Assembly (NCBI GenBank): GCA_963932245.1
Contig: OZ010746.1
Location: forward strand, 9,317,204-9,381,203
From: Tachinus rufipes
Taxonomy: Eukaryota; Arthropoda; Insecta; Coleoptera; Staphylinidae
Direction of reading: 5' to 3'
DNA: 64,000 bases
Positions within the stretch are counted from its first letter, which is position 1. Every line of letters begins with the position of its first letter. Of the stretch, positions 11,106 to 23,194 are shown piece by piece. The notes under the pieces were generated by a model. It saw only the letters and a program-made list of their open reading frames with translations. It was not told the origin of the DNA and did not search any database. A program made the translations under genes and the position numbers.

Positions 11106-12980
11106 TATAATAAAAAAAATCCTAATTACTCTCATATCATCTTTTTATAACACCAAATTTACCAAAATTTTTTGATAAAGCTGCCTATTCTGCAAAATTT
11201 ATCATAAATTGTTTATAAAAAAAAAATATTTTACAAAATTGAAGAAAAATTGCTTTCTATTACTCACAAAAATGTACTAAACATTGCTTATAAAATAGAT
11301 TACACAAAATTTATTATAAAAGCTTTTTATTTCAATTTTATTTTAATTTTTTTTTTTTCATCAAATCTTATTTTTACACATAATTTATAAAAAATCGCTC
11401 ATAATAAATTATTATTATATTACACAAAAGTTACCAAAAATTGCCTATCAGATTCTTTTGTCATATAAAAGTTGAATATTACACACAATTTATCAATTTT
11501 GTTTAGAAAAACATTGCATTTTAAAAAATTATGTTGCACATCATTTATCAAAAACCGCTTAAATAGCTTTTTATTACACAAATTTTACCAAAAATCGCTT
11601 ATAAAACCTTTCTTTTACTGAAAGTTTACCAAAAAATCAGCAAAAATCTCCCATCAGATTGTTTTGTATTAGTATTAGTATGTCTTTATTTCATCATTTA
11701 TGTAATTACAAAATTTTAATAAATTTAAAAAGGCAAAGTTCAGCTCTTCCACTTTACCTAAATTTAACATATTAATTTAGTTACTTAAAAAAATCAAAAA
11801 TCTTGCAGGAGTTGCAGTAAACCATTGTTTTTTTATATTTTCTTAAACCAGATCTTGCTTTTTTTTAATTTTATTTGATTATACACTCTCTATTCACTAG
11901 TAATTTTTACGGAGTAAAATATCTGACTGTTACACATAATTTATCAAAAATCGCTGATAATAGCTTTTTACTACACAAAACTTCTCAAAAATTACAGTGA
12001 TTCTTCTGTTGCCAAAAATTTACTAAAAATTGATTAAAAAATTACTGAGTATTTATCAAAAATTGTTTATAAAAACCATTTATTTTACAAAATTTACCAA
12101 AAATTTATTATCGGATTCTTTCGTTACACAAAATTTATTAAAAATTGTTTTTAAAAGCTTTTTATTACTTAAATTATTATTTTTTTAATTTTTGTACAAG
12201 CATATAAGACAAAGTAGCTATTAATAATACTGGCTCATTCAAAACGAACCAAATTAGAAATAACGCAGCTTCTCTATTATAAACATTTAAATCGTTTGGA
12301 TAGAAGCAATGAGCAGCGTCAGCTACAAGCAAAGCCACCTCAATTTTTAAAAAGCCCACCTATTTTTAGGTTCAGGTTTAAAGAAACTTAAAATCTTTGT
12401 ATTACCAAAAATACCAAATAACACTTTTTTAATAAACGTCATTTATCAAAAAATTGCCCAAAAAAATAACTAAATAAAATTTATTAAATACGCTCAATAA
12501 AACTTCTCAAATACACAAAACTTACTTAAAATATTTTGATTGCCTTTTATTAAACAAAATTTATCAAAAGTTGTTAATAAATTCTATTTATTTAGTTCTC
12601 ATCTGATCCTTATGTATCAAAAAGTGTTAAAAATAGCTTATAGTTAGTTAATTTACAAAACACTACTCATCAAATTATTTTGTAACAAAATTTATTGCTC
12701 ATAGAAAAGTCTATTATTTTTTTTAAATGGTTTTACAAAAAATCTACTCTTGGATCTTCTTGTTACACAAAATTAATCAAAAACCGCTCATAAAAGCTTT
12801 TTATTCTACAAAAGTGACCAAACATTGCTTAGAAAAAGTGTCTATTACAAAGAGTTTACCAAAATTTGTTTGCCAAATGCTGTTTATTATATAAAATTTA
12901 CCAAAAATACCATAGGACTCTTTTGTTATACCAAATTAACCAAAAATTGTTCATAAAAGCTTTTTATTACGTAAAATGTA
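11106..12980 (-). repeat. ~40-bp satellite, minus orientation
   Basis: The unit now reads as its reverse complement (ACACAAAATTTACCAAAAATCGCTCATAAAAGC type, seen in pieces throughout). The switch occurs within about 60 bp near 11105-11165. A spacer at 11680-11900 and a short open-frame island at 12177-12359 interrupt it. It ends at the palindrome that precedes the mariner element. Confidence 0.8.
12177..12359 (-). other. Short open frame island in satellite, unidentified
   Basis: About 180 bp of clearly non-satellite sequence with one open minus-strand frame of 60 codons, ending in TAA. The predicted peptide has a hydrophobic, membrane-like segment (AALFLIWFVLNEPVLLIATL) and a basic end (QKLKK). 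It opens directly after an AG that could be a splice acceptor, but no good pyrimidine tract precedes it. It could be a captured exon or a chance frame. I do not recognise the product. Confidence 0.2.
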
Positions 12981-12995
12981 CCAAGCAGCTGTCAA

Positions 12996-13096
12996 TTTTG
13001 AAGATATTATTTTTTGACATTTGACAAGTAAAAACTACGCTATTAATAATAGAGTAGTTTTTACTTGTCAACTGTCAAAAGATAATATCTTCAAAA
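12996..13096. repeat. 101-bp palindrome directly upstream of mariner transposase
   Basis: Arms 12996-13045 and 13047-13096 are reverse complements at 47 of 50 positions around a single central base. The arms contain GACAAGTAAAAACTAC and TTTTGAAGATATTAT. The right arm ends 15 bp before the transposase ATG at 13112, so it occupies the place of the 5' terminal repeat. It may be two transposon ends head to head, or a terminal repeat that is itself palindromic. No matching copy was found after the transposase. Confidence 0.8.
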
Positions 13097-13111
13097 ATTT
13101 TTTTAATAAAA

Positions 13112-14165
13112 ATGGAACGATACACGTTTCAACATCGCATTGAAATTATTAAAATTTACTACAAAAATGGTGAAAATTTTTCAGTCACAGTTCGCAAAAC
13201 TAAAGCACTTTTTGGTCATCGTAAAGCACTTTCTCCGCCGACAATAGTAAACCTGGTGAAAAAATTTGAGCTGTTGGGACAAGTTTGTGATGTGAAGAAT
13301 TGAAACCGTGTGCATCGCTCAAGAACACATGAGAATATTGCTGATGTAGCCCGTAGTGTTGAAGAAAACCCAGGTTTGTTGATTCCTTGTCGATCTTTGG
13401 AATTAGACATTCCACAAACAACATTACACCGTATTTTGCATAAAGACTTAAGTCTTAAGGCTTTTAAAGTTTAGTTAACACAAGAACTCAAGCCGGTCGA
13501 TCACTATAAACGTCGTATCTACGTTGGATTTTATCAAAAAATTATCTTCTGTGATGAGGCCTATTTTCACCTTGGAGGCTATGTTAATAAGCAGAATTGT
13601 TGCATGTGGGGCTCAGAAAATCCAAGAATGATTGTTGAAAAGTCTTTGCATCCTTAACGTGTCACTGTTTGATGCGGTTTTTAGGCTGGCGGGGAGATTG
13701 GACACTACTTTTTGAAAATGAGGCTGGTGCAACTGTTACGGTGAATGGATGGCGTTACCGAGCTATGATTAATGATTTTTCATGGCCGGAATTGGAAGAT
13801 ATTGATGTGGACGACGTTTATTTTCAGCAAGACGGCGCTACGTGCCACACAAGCAACGAAACAATTGCAATTTTACAAGAAAATTTTCTTAACCGTGTTA
13901 TTTTTCGAAGAGGTGATCACAATTGGCCACCGAGATCTTGTGATTTAACGCTTTTAGACTTTTTTTTTGGGGCCACGTAAAAGATAAAGTCTATGCTAAT
14001 GCTCCACAATCGATTCAAGACCTTAAAGATGGAATTCGTAAAGTTATCGAGGACATACAGACGCACATGTGCGAATTGGTCATGGAAAATTTCATGAAAA
14101 GAAGAATGTGGTACTGTAACCGTAACCGTAACGGCTATTTGACTGATATAGTTTTCAAATGTTAA
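13112..14165 (+). pseudogene. Dead DD41D mariner-type transposase
   Basis: Relic of a Tc1/mariner-superfamily cut-and-paste transposase. It starts at ATG 13112 with an HTH-like N-terminus (MERYTFQHRIEIIKIYY). The catalytic region is recognisable: FCDEAYFH near 13550, QQDGATCHT near 13830 and CDLTLLDFFF near 13950. Exactly 41 residues separate the second and third catalytic Asp, the DD41D spacing. It is inactive: in-frame stops at 13301, 13472, 13655, 13670 and 13682, the last two at places where the family usually has Trp. About a dozen residues are missing before the first Asp, and there are frameshifts near 13710 and 13965. The last codons end at TAA 14163-14165. It is inserted in minus-oriented satellite. 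Confidence 0.88.
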
Positions 14166-14260
14166 TGGCATACCTCTTTACAATGAACCCGTTGTTTTTA
14201 AATATCAAAATGAATCTTCTTTTTGGAAAACCCTATACAATTTTTTTTTAAACATTGTAA
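14166..14260. other. 3' flank of the mariner relic
   Basis: Short sequence between the transposase stop and the resumed satellite, with GGAAAACCCTATACAA near 14226-14241. It probably contains the 3' end of the element, but no match to the upstream palindrome is visible, so the element boundary stays open. Confidence 0.4.
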
Positions 14261-15815
14261 TACACCTTTGTTACTAAAAATTTACTAAAATCGTTTATAA
14301 AAGCTTTATATTACAACAAATTAACCAAAAGTTGCTTATAAAAATATCTGAAATTTACCAAAAATTCTTTATAAAAAAATTTTACTTTATAAAACTTACC
14401 AAAAATGGCCCATCAGATCATTTTGTTACACAAAATTTAATAAATTTGCTTATAAACGCTCTTTATTACACAAATATAACTAAAAATTGCTCATAAATCT
14501 GTTTTTTACAGAAAATATATTAAAAATAGTATCAAAAAGCGTTTTATTATACAAAATTTATTAAAAATCACCCATCAGATCTATTTGTTGCACACAATTT
14601 ATTCAAAATTCCCCATAAAAGCTTTTTATCACACAAAATTTACCAAAAATCGCACTTAAAAGGTGCCTATTACTAAACAATGTTTATAAAATTCTTTTAT
14701 TTTACAAAACTTACCAAAAATCTCTTGTAAGATCTTTTTGTTACACAAAATTTAATGAAAATTGCCCATAAAAGCTTTACATTAAACAAAATTTACAAAA
14801 AAATTGCTCAATAAAGCTGTTTTTTACAGCAAATTTTTCATATATAATTTATAAAAGCTTACTATTTTACAAAAATTACCAAAAATCAGATAATTTTGTC
14901 TAAAAATTTACTCATAAAAGCTCTTTATCACACAAAAATCAATCTTAACAGCTGTCTTTTACCATAAATTTTCCAAAAACTGTTTATAAATTACTTTTAA
15001 TCTACAAAATTGATCAAACCACAGCCACTTTTGATAAAAACATTTCATAAATAGAAACCTCAGCCTAACTTTGAAAGTTTGTATATTTTTTCAACGCGAT
15101 TGTACAGAATGGAAACATGGACGTTGAAAAAAAAAATAGCACAAAAAGGAAGATGACACAAGTAAATAGCTTACTGAAAATTTACCGTAAAATTTAGCAA
15201 AAAATTACCAAATAGCTTATAAAAGCTGTCTATTACAGAAATGTAGCTTTAATTGTTGATGTTTTTTATAAAATTTACCATCTTATTCTTTAGTTACACA
15301 ACATTTATAAAAAATTGCTCATAAATGCTTTCTTTAACACAAAAAATGCTTATAAAAATTGTCCTTACACTAAATTTAACAAATTTTGTTTATTCAAACC
15401 TTCTACTTTTCAAAATTGACTAAAAGTCATCTACAAAATTCATTAAAAATTGCTCATTAAAGCTTCATTACACAAAATTTGCCAAAAATTGGGCAAAAAC
15501 ACGTTATACATAATTTACTAAATAATTGCTCATAAAAACTTTCTGAATATAAAATTTATTTAATTTTCTTTATAAAAAGCTTTTTATATTATAAAATTGC
15601 TTATAAAAGCTCTTGTTACACTTATCTATAAAAGATTTCTTTAACACAAAAGTAACCAAAAGTTGTCTATTACAATTAATTTACCAAATTTTGTTTATAC
15701 AAATCTTTTACTTCACAAAGTTTACCAATAATTTGCTAGAAATCGCTTATAAAAGCTCTCTATTGCACAAAATTTACACAGTTTTGTTAGAAGCTTTATT
15801 TTGATAAAATAAAAA
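14261..15815 (-). repeat. ~40-bp satellite, minus orientation, after mariner
   Basis: Same reversed unit as before the mariner. At 15020-15300 it includes a reverse-complement, shortened copy of the spacer and flanks found at about 9880-10330: GATTGTACAGAATGGAAACA and AGTAAATAGCTTACTGAAAA pair with CTATTCTGTACAATAGCG and TAGTAAGCTATTTACTTT there. The 15020-15300 copy lacks about 150 bp of the other one. Orientation flips back near 15815. Confidence 0.8.
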
Positions 15816-16300
15816 AACTGTTTTTGCGCAATTTTTGTAATAGACAACTTTTATAATTGATTTTTATTAAACTATGTGTACTAAAAAAGCTTTTATGTGC
15901 AATTGTTGGTAAATTTTGATTGACAGAGAGTTTTTATGAGCGATTTTTGGTATTTTTTTGTAACAAAAACAATGATGATTATGATGCAAATTTTGTATAT
16001 CAAAAAGATCTGATGATAGATTTTTACAAAATAAAAGGCTATTATAAACAATTTGACTCATGATTTGTGCAATAAACAATTTTTATAAGCGATTTTTGGT
16101 AAATTATGTGCAATAGAGAACTTTTATAAGCGATTTTGGCAAATTGTGTGTCTTTTATAAGCGAGTTTTGTAAAATATTTTTTTTTATAAACAAGAATTA
16201 GTAAATTTTCATTAAGTTGTCTACTTTTGAGAGATTTTTGGTAAATTTTATTTAATAGAGAACTTTATTGAGCAATTTTTGTCAAATTTTTAGTGTGATA
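15816..16300 (+). repeat. ~40-bp satellite, plus orientation, last stretch
   Basis: Units again read TTTTATGAGCGATTTTTGG. The array ends near 16300, where non-repetitive intron begins. Confidence 0.75.
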
Positions 16301-17950
16301 GATTAAGTAAGTATGGTTTCACTTATTAAAATTCAAAGATATTTTAAATAGTATAAAATAGCAGCACACATTGAGTAACGCTTTAATCAGTTTTCCATCT
16401 ACAAAATCAACTCATACTTAATTAATCCTGGCAGCACAGTCTTTTATAATTTGACTTAATTCAAAACTCTGCATGCTTTGGCTTTAATAACTTTCCTAAC
16501 ATGTAAAATAAACTTCTTTGATATTAATTATACTTAAACTAGATTTACTATTAGAACTACTGCAATTATTTTTTTTTCATAAAAATTAAAAAGGGTATTT
16601 TAAAAATAATGCTAAAAAACCAATAAAATGTTGTGACAAAACTATATAACATGGTCGTTTAACAGTATCTGTTATGCGATTATTGCCTATTATTTTAGCA
16701 GCTGCATCGCGTTAATGCACTTTCCATTTTCCATCGCATGAATACCGAATTCTCATTTCTGAATTAAACTATGTAGTAATTCTATTTGTGTGTCCATTAC
16801 AGAATATCTCATTCGTTCAATTCTATACGAATCGTATCTCATTTAGTCCGAGAGAGGCGGCGGCGTAAATGGGCCATCCTAATTATAAAGTATTTTAATC
16901 TAGTTAAGTAATTAAGATGGTGGAGTAAATTGAATCAACTTTCTAGATACGATCGTAAAGGCTTTTATAATGGCATAAATACTAAAAAAGTATAAAATTT
17001 ATTAATAAAATAGATTGAATTAAGTTCTTGATTTGTAGTATTATAACGAAAACAAATAATCAATTTATTTTTAGCAGTACATTTACCTATAATTTGACTA
17101 GAATACTAAAAAAATAGTTTGATTCTTTCTGAATGTAACGGTAAAATAAATCAGTTATCAAATTATGCGTTTTCTTTACAATACTAGAAATCAAGGTTGG
17201 GTTGCTCTTAATTGAACTAAATATTTTCTTCGTTGTAATCCAGAAATTACATGATCCTTACTGCAGAGTTGAATATTAATTCATTTTCTATCTATTAAAC
17301 TAATAACATTAAATAAATGAAATCATAAAAAATGGTAAAAACTACAAAGTTTGATAGATCTGTATTGTATGTATATGGATTTTTTTAATATTTTATAAAT
17401 CGAATGAGTACGTACGCGGATGCTCTGCTTATTGAATTGTGAACATTTGCTGCATTTGAAAATAGTTATTTCCTCAACAAGAAATAATATGTTCTTCCCT
17501 GAATACATCATACATTTTAATGTTTGCAGCAAAAACTAGTGCTCAACTAAATGCCCAAGTAAACAAAGTCTGGCATAGTTTTGTAATTTCAACATTCCTT
17601 ATACATTCCAGGTGATGTTTACTACTTTTAACAAATTCTCTTACATTTTCGCGTTCATATATTGAAAACAAAATTTAAAGTCAGTGATTATAAATTTTGT
17701 TATAATAGTTTAAATTATGTGTTTTAAAAACTAAATGAAAGACTTTAAAGGAGCTGACATTTATTGGAAATTGTTGGTATATGTTTTCTTCAATTTAAAT
17801 TAAGTTTTGATTGCCAAAAGAAATTATTTTTATTTATCTTTTTCATATTATCTGAGAGTTTATTTTTGTTTACTTTTTTTATTGCATTAGTTTGCAGCTT
17901 TTGTTTGATTTAATTGTTAGTGACTTTAAGAATGCTGCGAGTACAAAGAC
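16301..17950. other. Non-repetitive CASK intron segment
   Basis: About 1.65 kb of AT-rich DNA without tandem structure or transposon signal. A small GC-richer patch (GTCCGAGAGAGGCGGCGGCG at about 16847-16866) stands out and could be a conserved noncoding element. No coding exon was recognised. Confidence 0.5.
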
Positions 17951-18284
17951 TTTTTTACTATTTGAAAAAGGAAGAATTATCGGATGGAATGATTGTATAA
18001 TGTTTTGTTAAATTTGCAGACGTGTTTGCTGACCACACGCTAGTGTAAATCAAATCTGTAGAGATTGGCAGAAATAATGCTAAGAATATTGTTTTAGATA
18101 AATCTTGCTTTTGATATAGAACACATCCTGAGTTGGAAAAGATTTTCTTTTGGCTGTTGCTTTGAAGTAAGTTAAGATTTAGAATTCTAATGAGCACCTC
18201 TTTTGCGGTTTGTTTTAGGTTTTCTATTAAAGTCTAATTAAAGATCTTCTAACAGGATCCAGACAGTTGAATCTTGATTGATCT
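17951..18284. other. Transition to the 46-bp satellite, nothing recognised
   Basis: T-rich sequence with short open frames but no recognisable product or repeat unit. Confidence 0.4.
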
Positions 18285-18990
18285 TTATTTTAGTTTGAGT
18301 TCTATGACATTACTGATCTGTTGGTACAAGGTGTTTTTTTGGACTGTTCTTAATCGTATTTTTCTATTGTTACAAAGTACTTTTTTGAACTTCTTTGATA
18401 GTACTTGTTTCTTGGTACAAATTTTTTTCTGGACTGCTCTAGACAGTACTTGTCTCTTATTGCAAAGTACTTTTCTGGACTGTTTTTGATAATATTTGTT
18501 AGTCTTTTCTGAACCGTTCTTGATAGTACTTGTCTGTTGGTACAAAGTACTTTTTTTGAATTGCTTTCGATAGTACCTACAAGCTACTTTCCTGGATTGT
18601 TCTTGATAGTACTGTCTGTTAGTACAATGTATTCTTCTGGATTATTTTTGATGGTGTGTTTTTTTGGTACTGGACTGCTTTTGATAATACTTATCTATTT
18701 ATCTGTTAGTCTAAAGTACTCTTTTGGGTTGTTTTTGATAGAACTACAAAGTATTTTCTAAACCGTTCCTGTTAGTACATGTTTTGTTTGGTATAAAGTA
18801 CTTTTCTTTACTGTTCTTAATAGTACTTGTCTGTTATTACAAGATACTTTTTTGGACTGTTTTTGGTAGTACTTGTGTGTTAGTACAACGAATTTTTTTA
18901 GATTGCTTTTGATAATATTTGTTTTTTGGTACAAGGTACTTTTCTGGACTGCTTTTGATAGTACTTGTCTGTTTTAGATCTTCTTTGGTT
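18285..18990. repeat. ~46-bp satellite (GATAGTACTTGTCTGTTGGTAC unit, given in part)
   Basis: About fifteen diverged units built from TACAAAGTACTTTTCTGGAC, TGTTCTTGATAGTACTTG and TCTGTTGG. Unit length varies around 40-60 bp. Open frames on both strands arise because the unit rarely contains stops; they are not genes. Confidence 0.8.
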
Positions 18991-19984
18991 TTGGTTTAGT
19001 TTAGTATTTTTTTGTGGATTTGGGTTTTTTTGAATTGTCAGAGGTAAAAAATTTGGTTTGAATTTTTTTTTTTAATTTTTGACAATAATTTTACAATGAC
19101 CGTTCTGGTTTGTTGGCTTTTTGGTGGCAACAAAATCTTGAGATGGCAAGGAACATGGTATTACGCTGAAGATAATAAAAGTGGTCTCAGTGACTAGTGT
19201 AGCAGTTTGTTTTAGGTAGTGCTTTGAGGACTGGGATTTCTCTCTTCAGAATAATGATTACTGGAAGTAGGGGATATTAGTTTTTGTCCAGCAGGTATTA
19301 TAGGCTGTGGAGGTGATGTAGTTGGTATAGCAGTGACTGTGTTTTGTTGGAATTTTTTAGTTTTTATTGTGGTTTACTGCTGATTTGAAGTAATTTTGGA
19401 AGCAGTTTTGTCTATTCTACAGTCAGAAATAGGCAACACGAAGCTAGATGAATGAAATAAGTTGTAGATGGTTGCAGCTTTGGAAAACTATTGTTTGCAG
19501 AGAGGAGTACTGTTTACTAAAACTGGCCGATGCGGTGTTTGGATTAGGTTGGTCTTATAGCCCAAGATCCGAGTTTTGACGGAGGTTGTACGGGTACTTT
19601 GATCAATGGTGTTACACTTTTTAAAATTTTAAAGGTTGCGCACTACTACTATACTGGTAGTGTTACGTTTATATTTAGAACGGCGGTGATGAACTGTTTT
19701 GTATTTGGGGTCCATGATCATGGTGTTGTGCCAAAATTTGGAATGTCCATTCCAAAGTGTTCTGTCGAACATATTGTTTTTAGTGACAATAATCACAAAC
19801 GCTGGGTTGAAGGTTAGGTCGGACTCTTTGCATGTTATGCTATTACTTTAGGTTGGGGTAGATTGTCTGGGAAGAGATGCAAATCATTGCAATACTGGAA
19901 AAAAACGCCCAAAATACTCAAACCGCAAGAGCGTGGGTGAAAATGTTTTTTTTCGATATTTTTAACGCGGTAGATAAGAGAAAT
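18991..19984 (-). pseudogene. Transposon coding relic, minus strand (shared motif)
   Basis: Mostly unrecognised, but the minus strand at about 19850-19700 reads DLTFNPAFVIIVTKNNMF. Similar readings occur near 24010 (SLTFDIAFVTY) and near 25860 (SLTFN, a stop, then GFVVYNDASNN). All three lie beside a G-rich foldback array. This points to one transposon family whose pieces accompany that satellite. The protein is not identified. The T-rich stretch 19000-19400 holds nothing I can name. Confidence 0.35.
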
Positions 19985-22560
19985 TTTGAATTTTTTTATA
20001 TCCCATACTTGGGCGGGTGGGCGGGAACTTTAGTTTAAACTATCGGTCTAAACTCATGTTTTGGAGTGGCCCATCCACCCACCCAAGTGTTTGCTATCAA
20101 AGAATTGATATAACCATCACTTCCTGTGATAAAGAAACTTTTAACGCGGTAGAGAAGAGTAATTTTAATTTTTTTGATATTTAACACTTGGGCGGGTGGA
20201 CGGGAACCCCAGTTTAAACTATTTGCCTGTACTCTTGTTTTTGAGTGGCCCACCCACCCATCCAACGGTTTGGCATCTAAGGATTGGATATTACCATCAC
20301 CTCCAGTGATTGAGAGACTTCTAAGAAGAAAAGAAATTTTAAATTTTGTTGTAATAAACACTTGGGCGGGTGGGCGGGAACTTCAGTTTAAACTATTTGC
20401 TTGTACTCATGTTTTAGAGTGACCACCCACCCAAGTGTTTGCTATTTAAAAATTAGGTACCACTATCACTCTAGTGACTAAGAATGTTTTAACGCAGCTG
20501 AGAAATTTCTTGATAAGTAACAGATTGCGGGTGAGTTGAAACCCCAGTTCAAACTATTTGCCCGTACTTATGTTCTAGAGTGACACACCTACCCACCCAA
20601 GTGTTTGCCATCTAACGATTAGATACCATCATTATCTCTAGTGTTTAAGAGTCTTTTAGTGTAGCTGAGAAGAGAAATTTTAATTTTTTTGATAATTAAC
20701 ACTTGGGCGGGTGGGTGGGAAATTTATTTTAAACTAATTGCTGTACTCATGTTTTGGAGTAACTCACCTACCCACCCAAGTGTTTGCTATCTAAGGGTTT
20801 GAAACCACCATCACCTCTAGTGACTAAAAAACTTTTAACACGGCAGAGAAGAGACATTTTGAATTTTTTGTTATCTAACACTTGGGCGGGTGGGCAGGAA
20901 CCTAAGTTTAATATATTTGCCTGTACTCATGTTTTGGAGTGGCCCATTCAAGTGTTTTCTATCTAAGGATTAGATGCCACCATTACCTCTAGTGACTAAT
21001 AGACTTTTAACGCAGCAGAGAAGAAAAAAAATTAATTTCTTGAAAACTAACTTTTGGGCGGGAATTCCAGATTAAACTATTTGCTGGTACTCATGTTCTG
21101 GAATGGAAATATTAGATACCACCATCACCTTTAACTAACATACTTTTGAAGCGGTAGAAAAGAGTAATTTTAAATTATTTGGTTACTCACATTTGGGCGG
21201 GTGGGCAGGATTCCTACTTTAAACTATTTGCTTGTACTAATGTTCTGGAGTGGCCCACTTACCTACTCAAGTTTTTGCCATCCAAGGGTTAGATACCATT
21301 ATTACCTCTAGTGACTAAGAGTCTTTAAACGTAGCTGAAAAGAGTAATTTTAAATTTCTTGATAACTAACACTTGGGCGGGAACCCCAGTTTGAATTATC
21401 CGCCCGTACTTATGTTCTGGAGTGATCTACCCACCCAAGTGTTTCCCATCTAAGGATTAGATTCTACCACCACATCTAGTGACTAAGAAGCTTTTAACAC
21501 TTAGGCGAGTGGGCGGGAACCCCAGTTTAAATTATCCGCCTGTATTCATGTTTTTGACCCACCTATTCACTCAATGGTTGACATCATGGATTGGATATCA
21601 CTATTACCTCCAGTGATTAATAGACTATAAAAAAGAAATTTTAAATATTTGGTAATTAACAGTTTAGCGAGTGGGCGGGAACTCTAGTTTAAACTATCCG
21701 AACGTACTCATGTTCTATAGTGACCCACCCACCCAATTGTTTGCTATCCAAGGATTAGGTACTACTATCACTCTAGTGACTAATAATCTCTTAACGCAGC
21801 GAAGAAAAGTAATTTTAAATTTCTTGATAAGTAACACTTTGCGGGTGTTGCAGTTTAAACTATTTGCCCGTATTTATGTTCTGAAGTGGCCCACCCACCC
21901 ACCCACCCAAGTATTTGTTATTCAAGGATTAGATACCATCATCTTCAGTGACTAAGAGTCTTTTAACGTAGCTAAAATAAGTAATTTTAAATTTTTTGAT
22001 AACTAACACTTGGGCGGGTGGCCGGAAATCTCAGTTCAAACTATTTGTTTGTACTAATATACTGGAGTGGCTCACTCACCCACCCAAGTGTTTGCTACAT
22101 AAGGATTAGATACCATCATCACCTCTAGTGACTAAGAGACTTTTAACGCGACAGAAAAAAATAATTCTAATTTTTTTAATAACTATCATTTGGGCGGGTG
22201 GGCGGAAACCCCAGTTTAAACTATTTGTTTTTTATCATGTTTTGGAGTGGTTCATTCATCCACCTAACTGTTTGTCATCCAAGAATTAGATACCATCATC
22301 ACCTTTAGCAACTAAGAGACATTTAAAGCGGCAGAAAAGAGTAATTTTAAATTTCTTGATAACTAGCACTTGGGTGGGTGGGCGGGAATTCCAATTTAAA
22401 CAATCCGCCCGTACTCTTGTTCTAGAGTGGCCCACCCATCCACCCAAATGTTTGCCATTTAAGGATTAGATACCACCATCCAGCTCTAGTGACTAAGAAT
22501 TTTTTAACGCAGCAGAGAAAAGTTATTTTAATACTTTTGATTACTGTTACTTGGGCCCGT
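19985..22560. repeat. G-rich foldback satellite, array 2 (largest)
   Basis: About fifteen units of ~170-185 bp. The G arm here is mostly CACTTGGGCGGGTGGGCGGG and the C arm GGCCCACCCACCCACCCAAG, joined by a conserved core with AGTTTAAACTATTTGCC. Between units lies a conserved linker (ATTAGATACCACCATCACC, then GACTTTTAACGCGGCAGAGA). A five-fold C run at 21889-21908 gives a perfect quadruplex motif on the minus strand. The open frames across the units are repeat by-products. Confidence 0.88.
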
Positions 22561-23194
22561 ACTCATGTTTAAGATTTTAGAGGGGAAGGGGTCTGGGTAT
22601 TGGTTTGATTTCAAGTTTTTATTTTGTACGTAAAATTGTTTTTTAATTCCGAATTTATGAAGTTTTTTTAAATTTTTTAATAAACATACAAACTAAACGC
22701 AAAAAGTGCATTTAGTAGATAGACCTTCTTGTCTAACTGATATTGCCTTGTTTTATAGGCGTTGCGTAAGGTTTGTGGAGAACTACTAAATCTATGTTTG
22801 GATACAGACTGTAGGACAATTAGTTTGTCTCTAGCTTTTTAGAGTAGGAGATGTGAGAAAGATAGATATATCTCCTTAAAATCAGCTTTGCTTGTTTGTG
22901 TTTTGTGCGTAGGAGAAGCTGATTTGAAAGATTTGAGTGATTGTTATGATTATTGGTTGTCTGCACGAAGGATGTCTTGAATTTTTGAGAGGTAGGTTTT
23001 TAGGTTTTAGTGCAAGTGTAGCTGGGATGGGATCTTGCGCGTTTTCCGCTAATATTGAGTGGCATTTTACAATGTCATTTGATTTACGTTTGTACTTAAC
23101 GCGAATTGTAAAGTTGCACAACTTTTTAAAAGATTTTTTTTTTATTTTTTACGTTTTGAGGAAGTTGAACATGGGTACGGGATTTTTATGATGG
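22561..23194. other. Unassigned sequence between satellite and LINE relic
   Basis: No tandem unit. The minus strand from about 23120 downward continues in the direction of the LINE relic described next, but I could not read a convincing protein in it. Confidence 0.35.

Noticed and set aside
15613..16079. Short open frames around the satellite strand switch
   Set aside because: They translate the satellite unit in either orientation.
4590..16300. Possible CRISPR-like array of short repeats
   Set aside because: Units are diverged, without regular unique spacers, in a eukaryotic intron; this is satellite DNA.
18274..18761. Overlapping open frames on both strands
   Set aside because: Created by the ~46-bp tandem unit, which rarely contains stops.
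20035..21955. Several open frames of 60-108 codons
   Set aside because: They run through units of the G-rich foldback satellite and repeat its translation.
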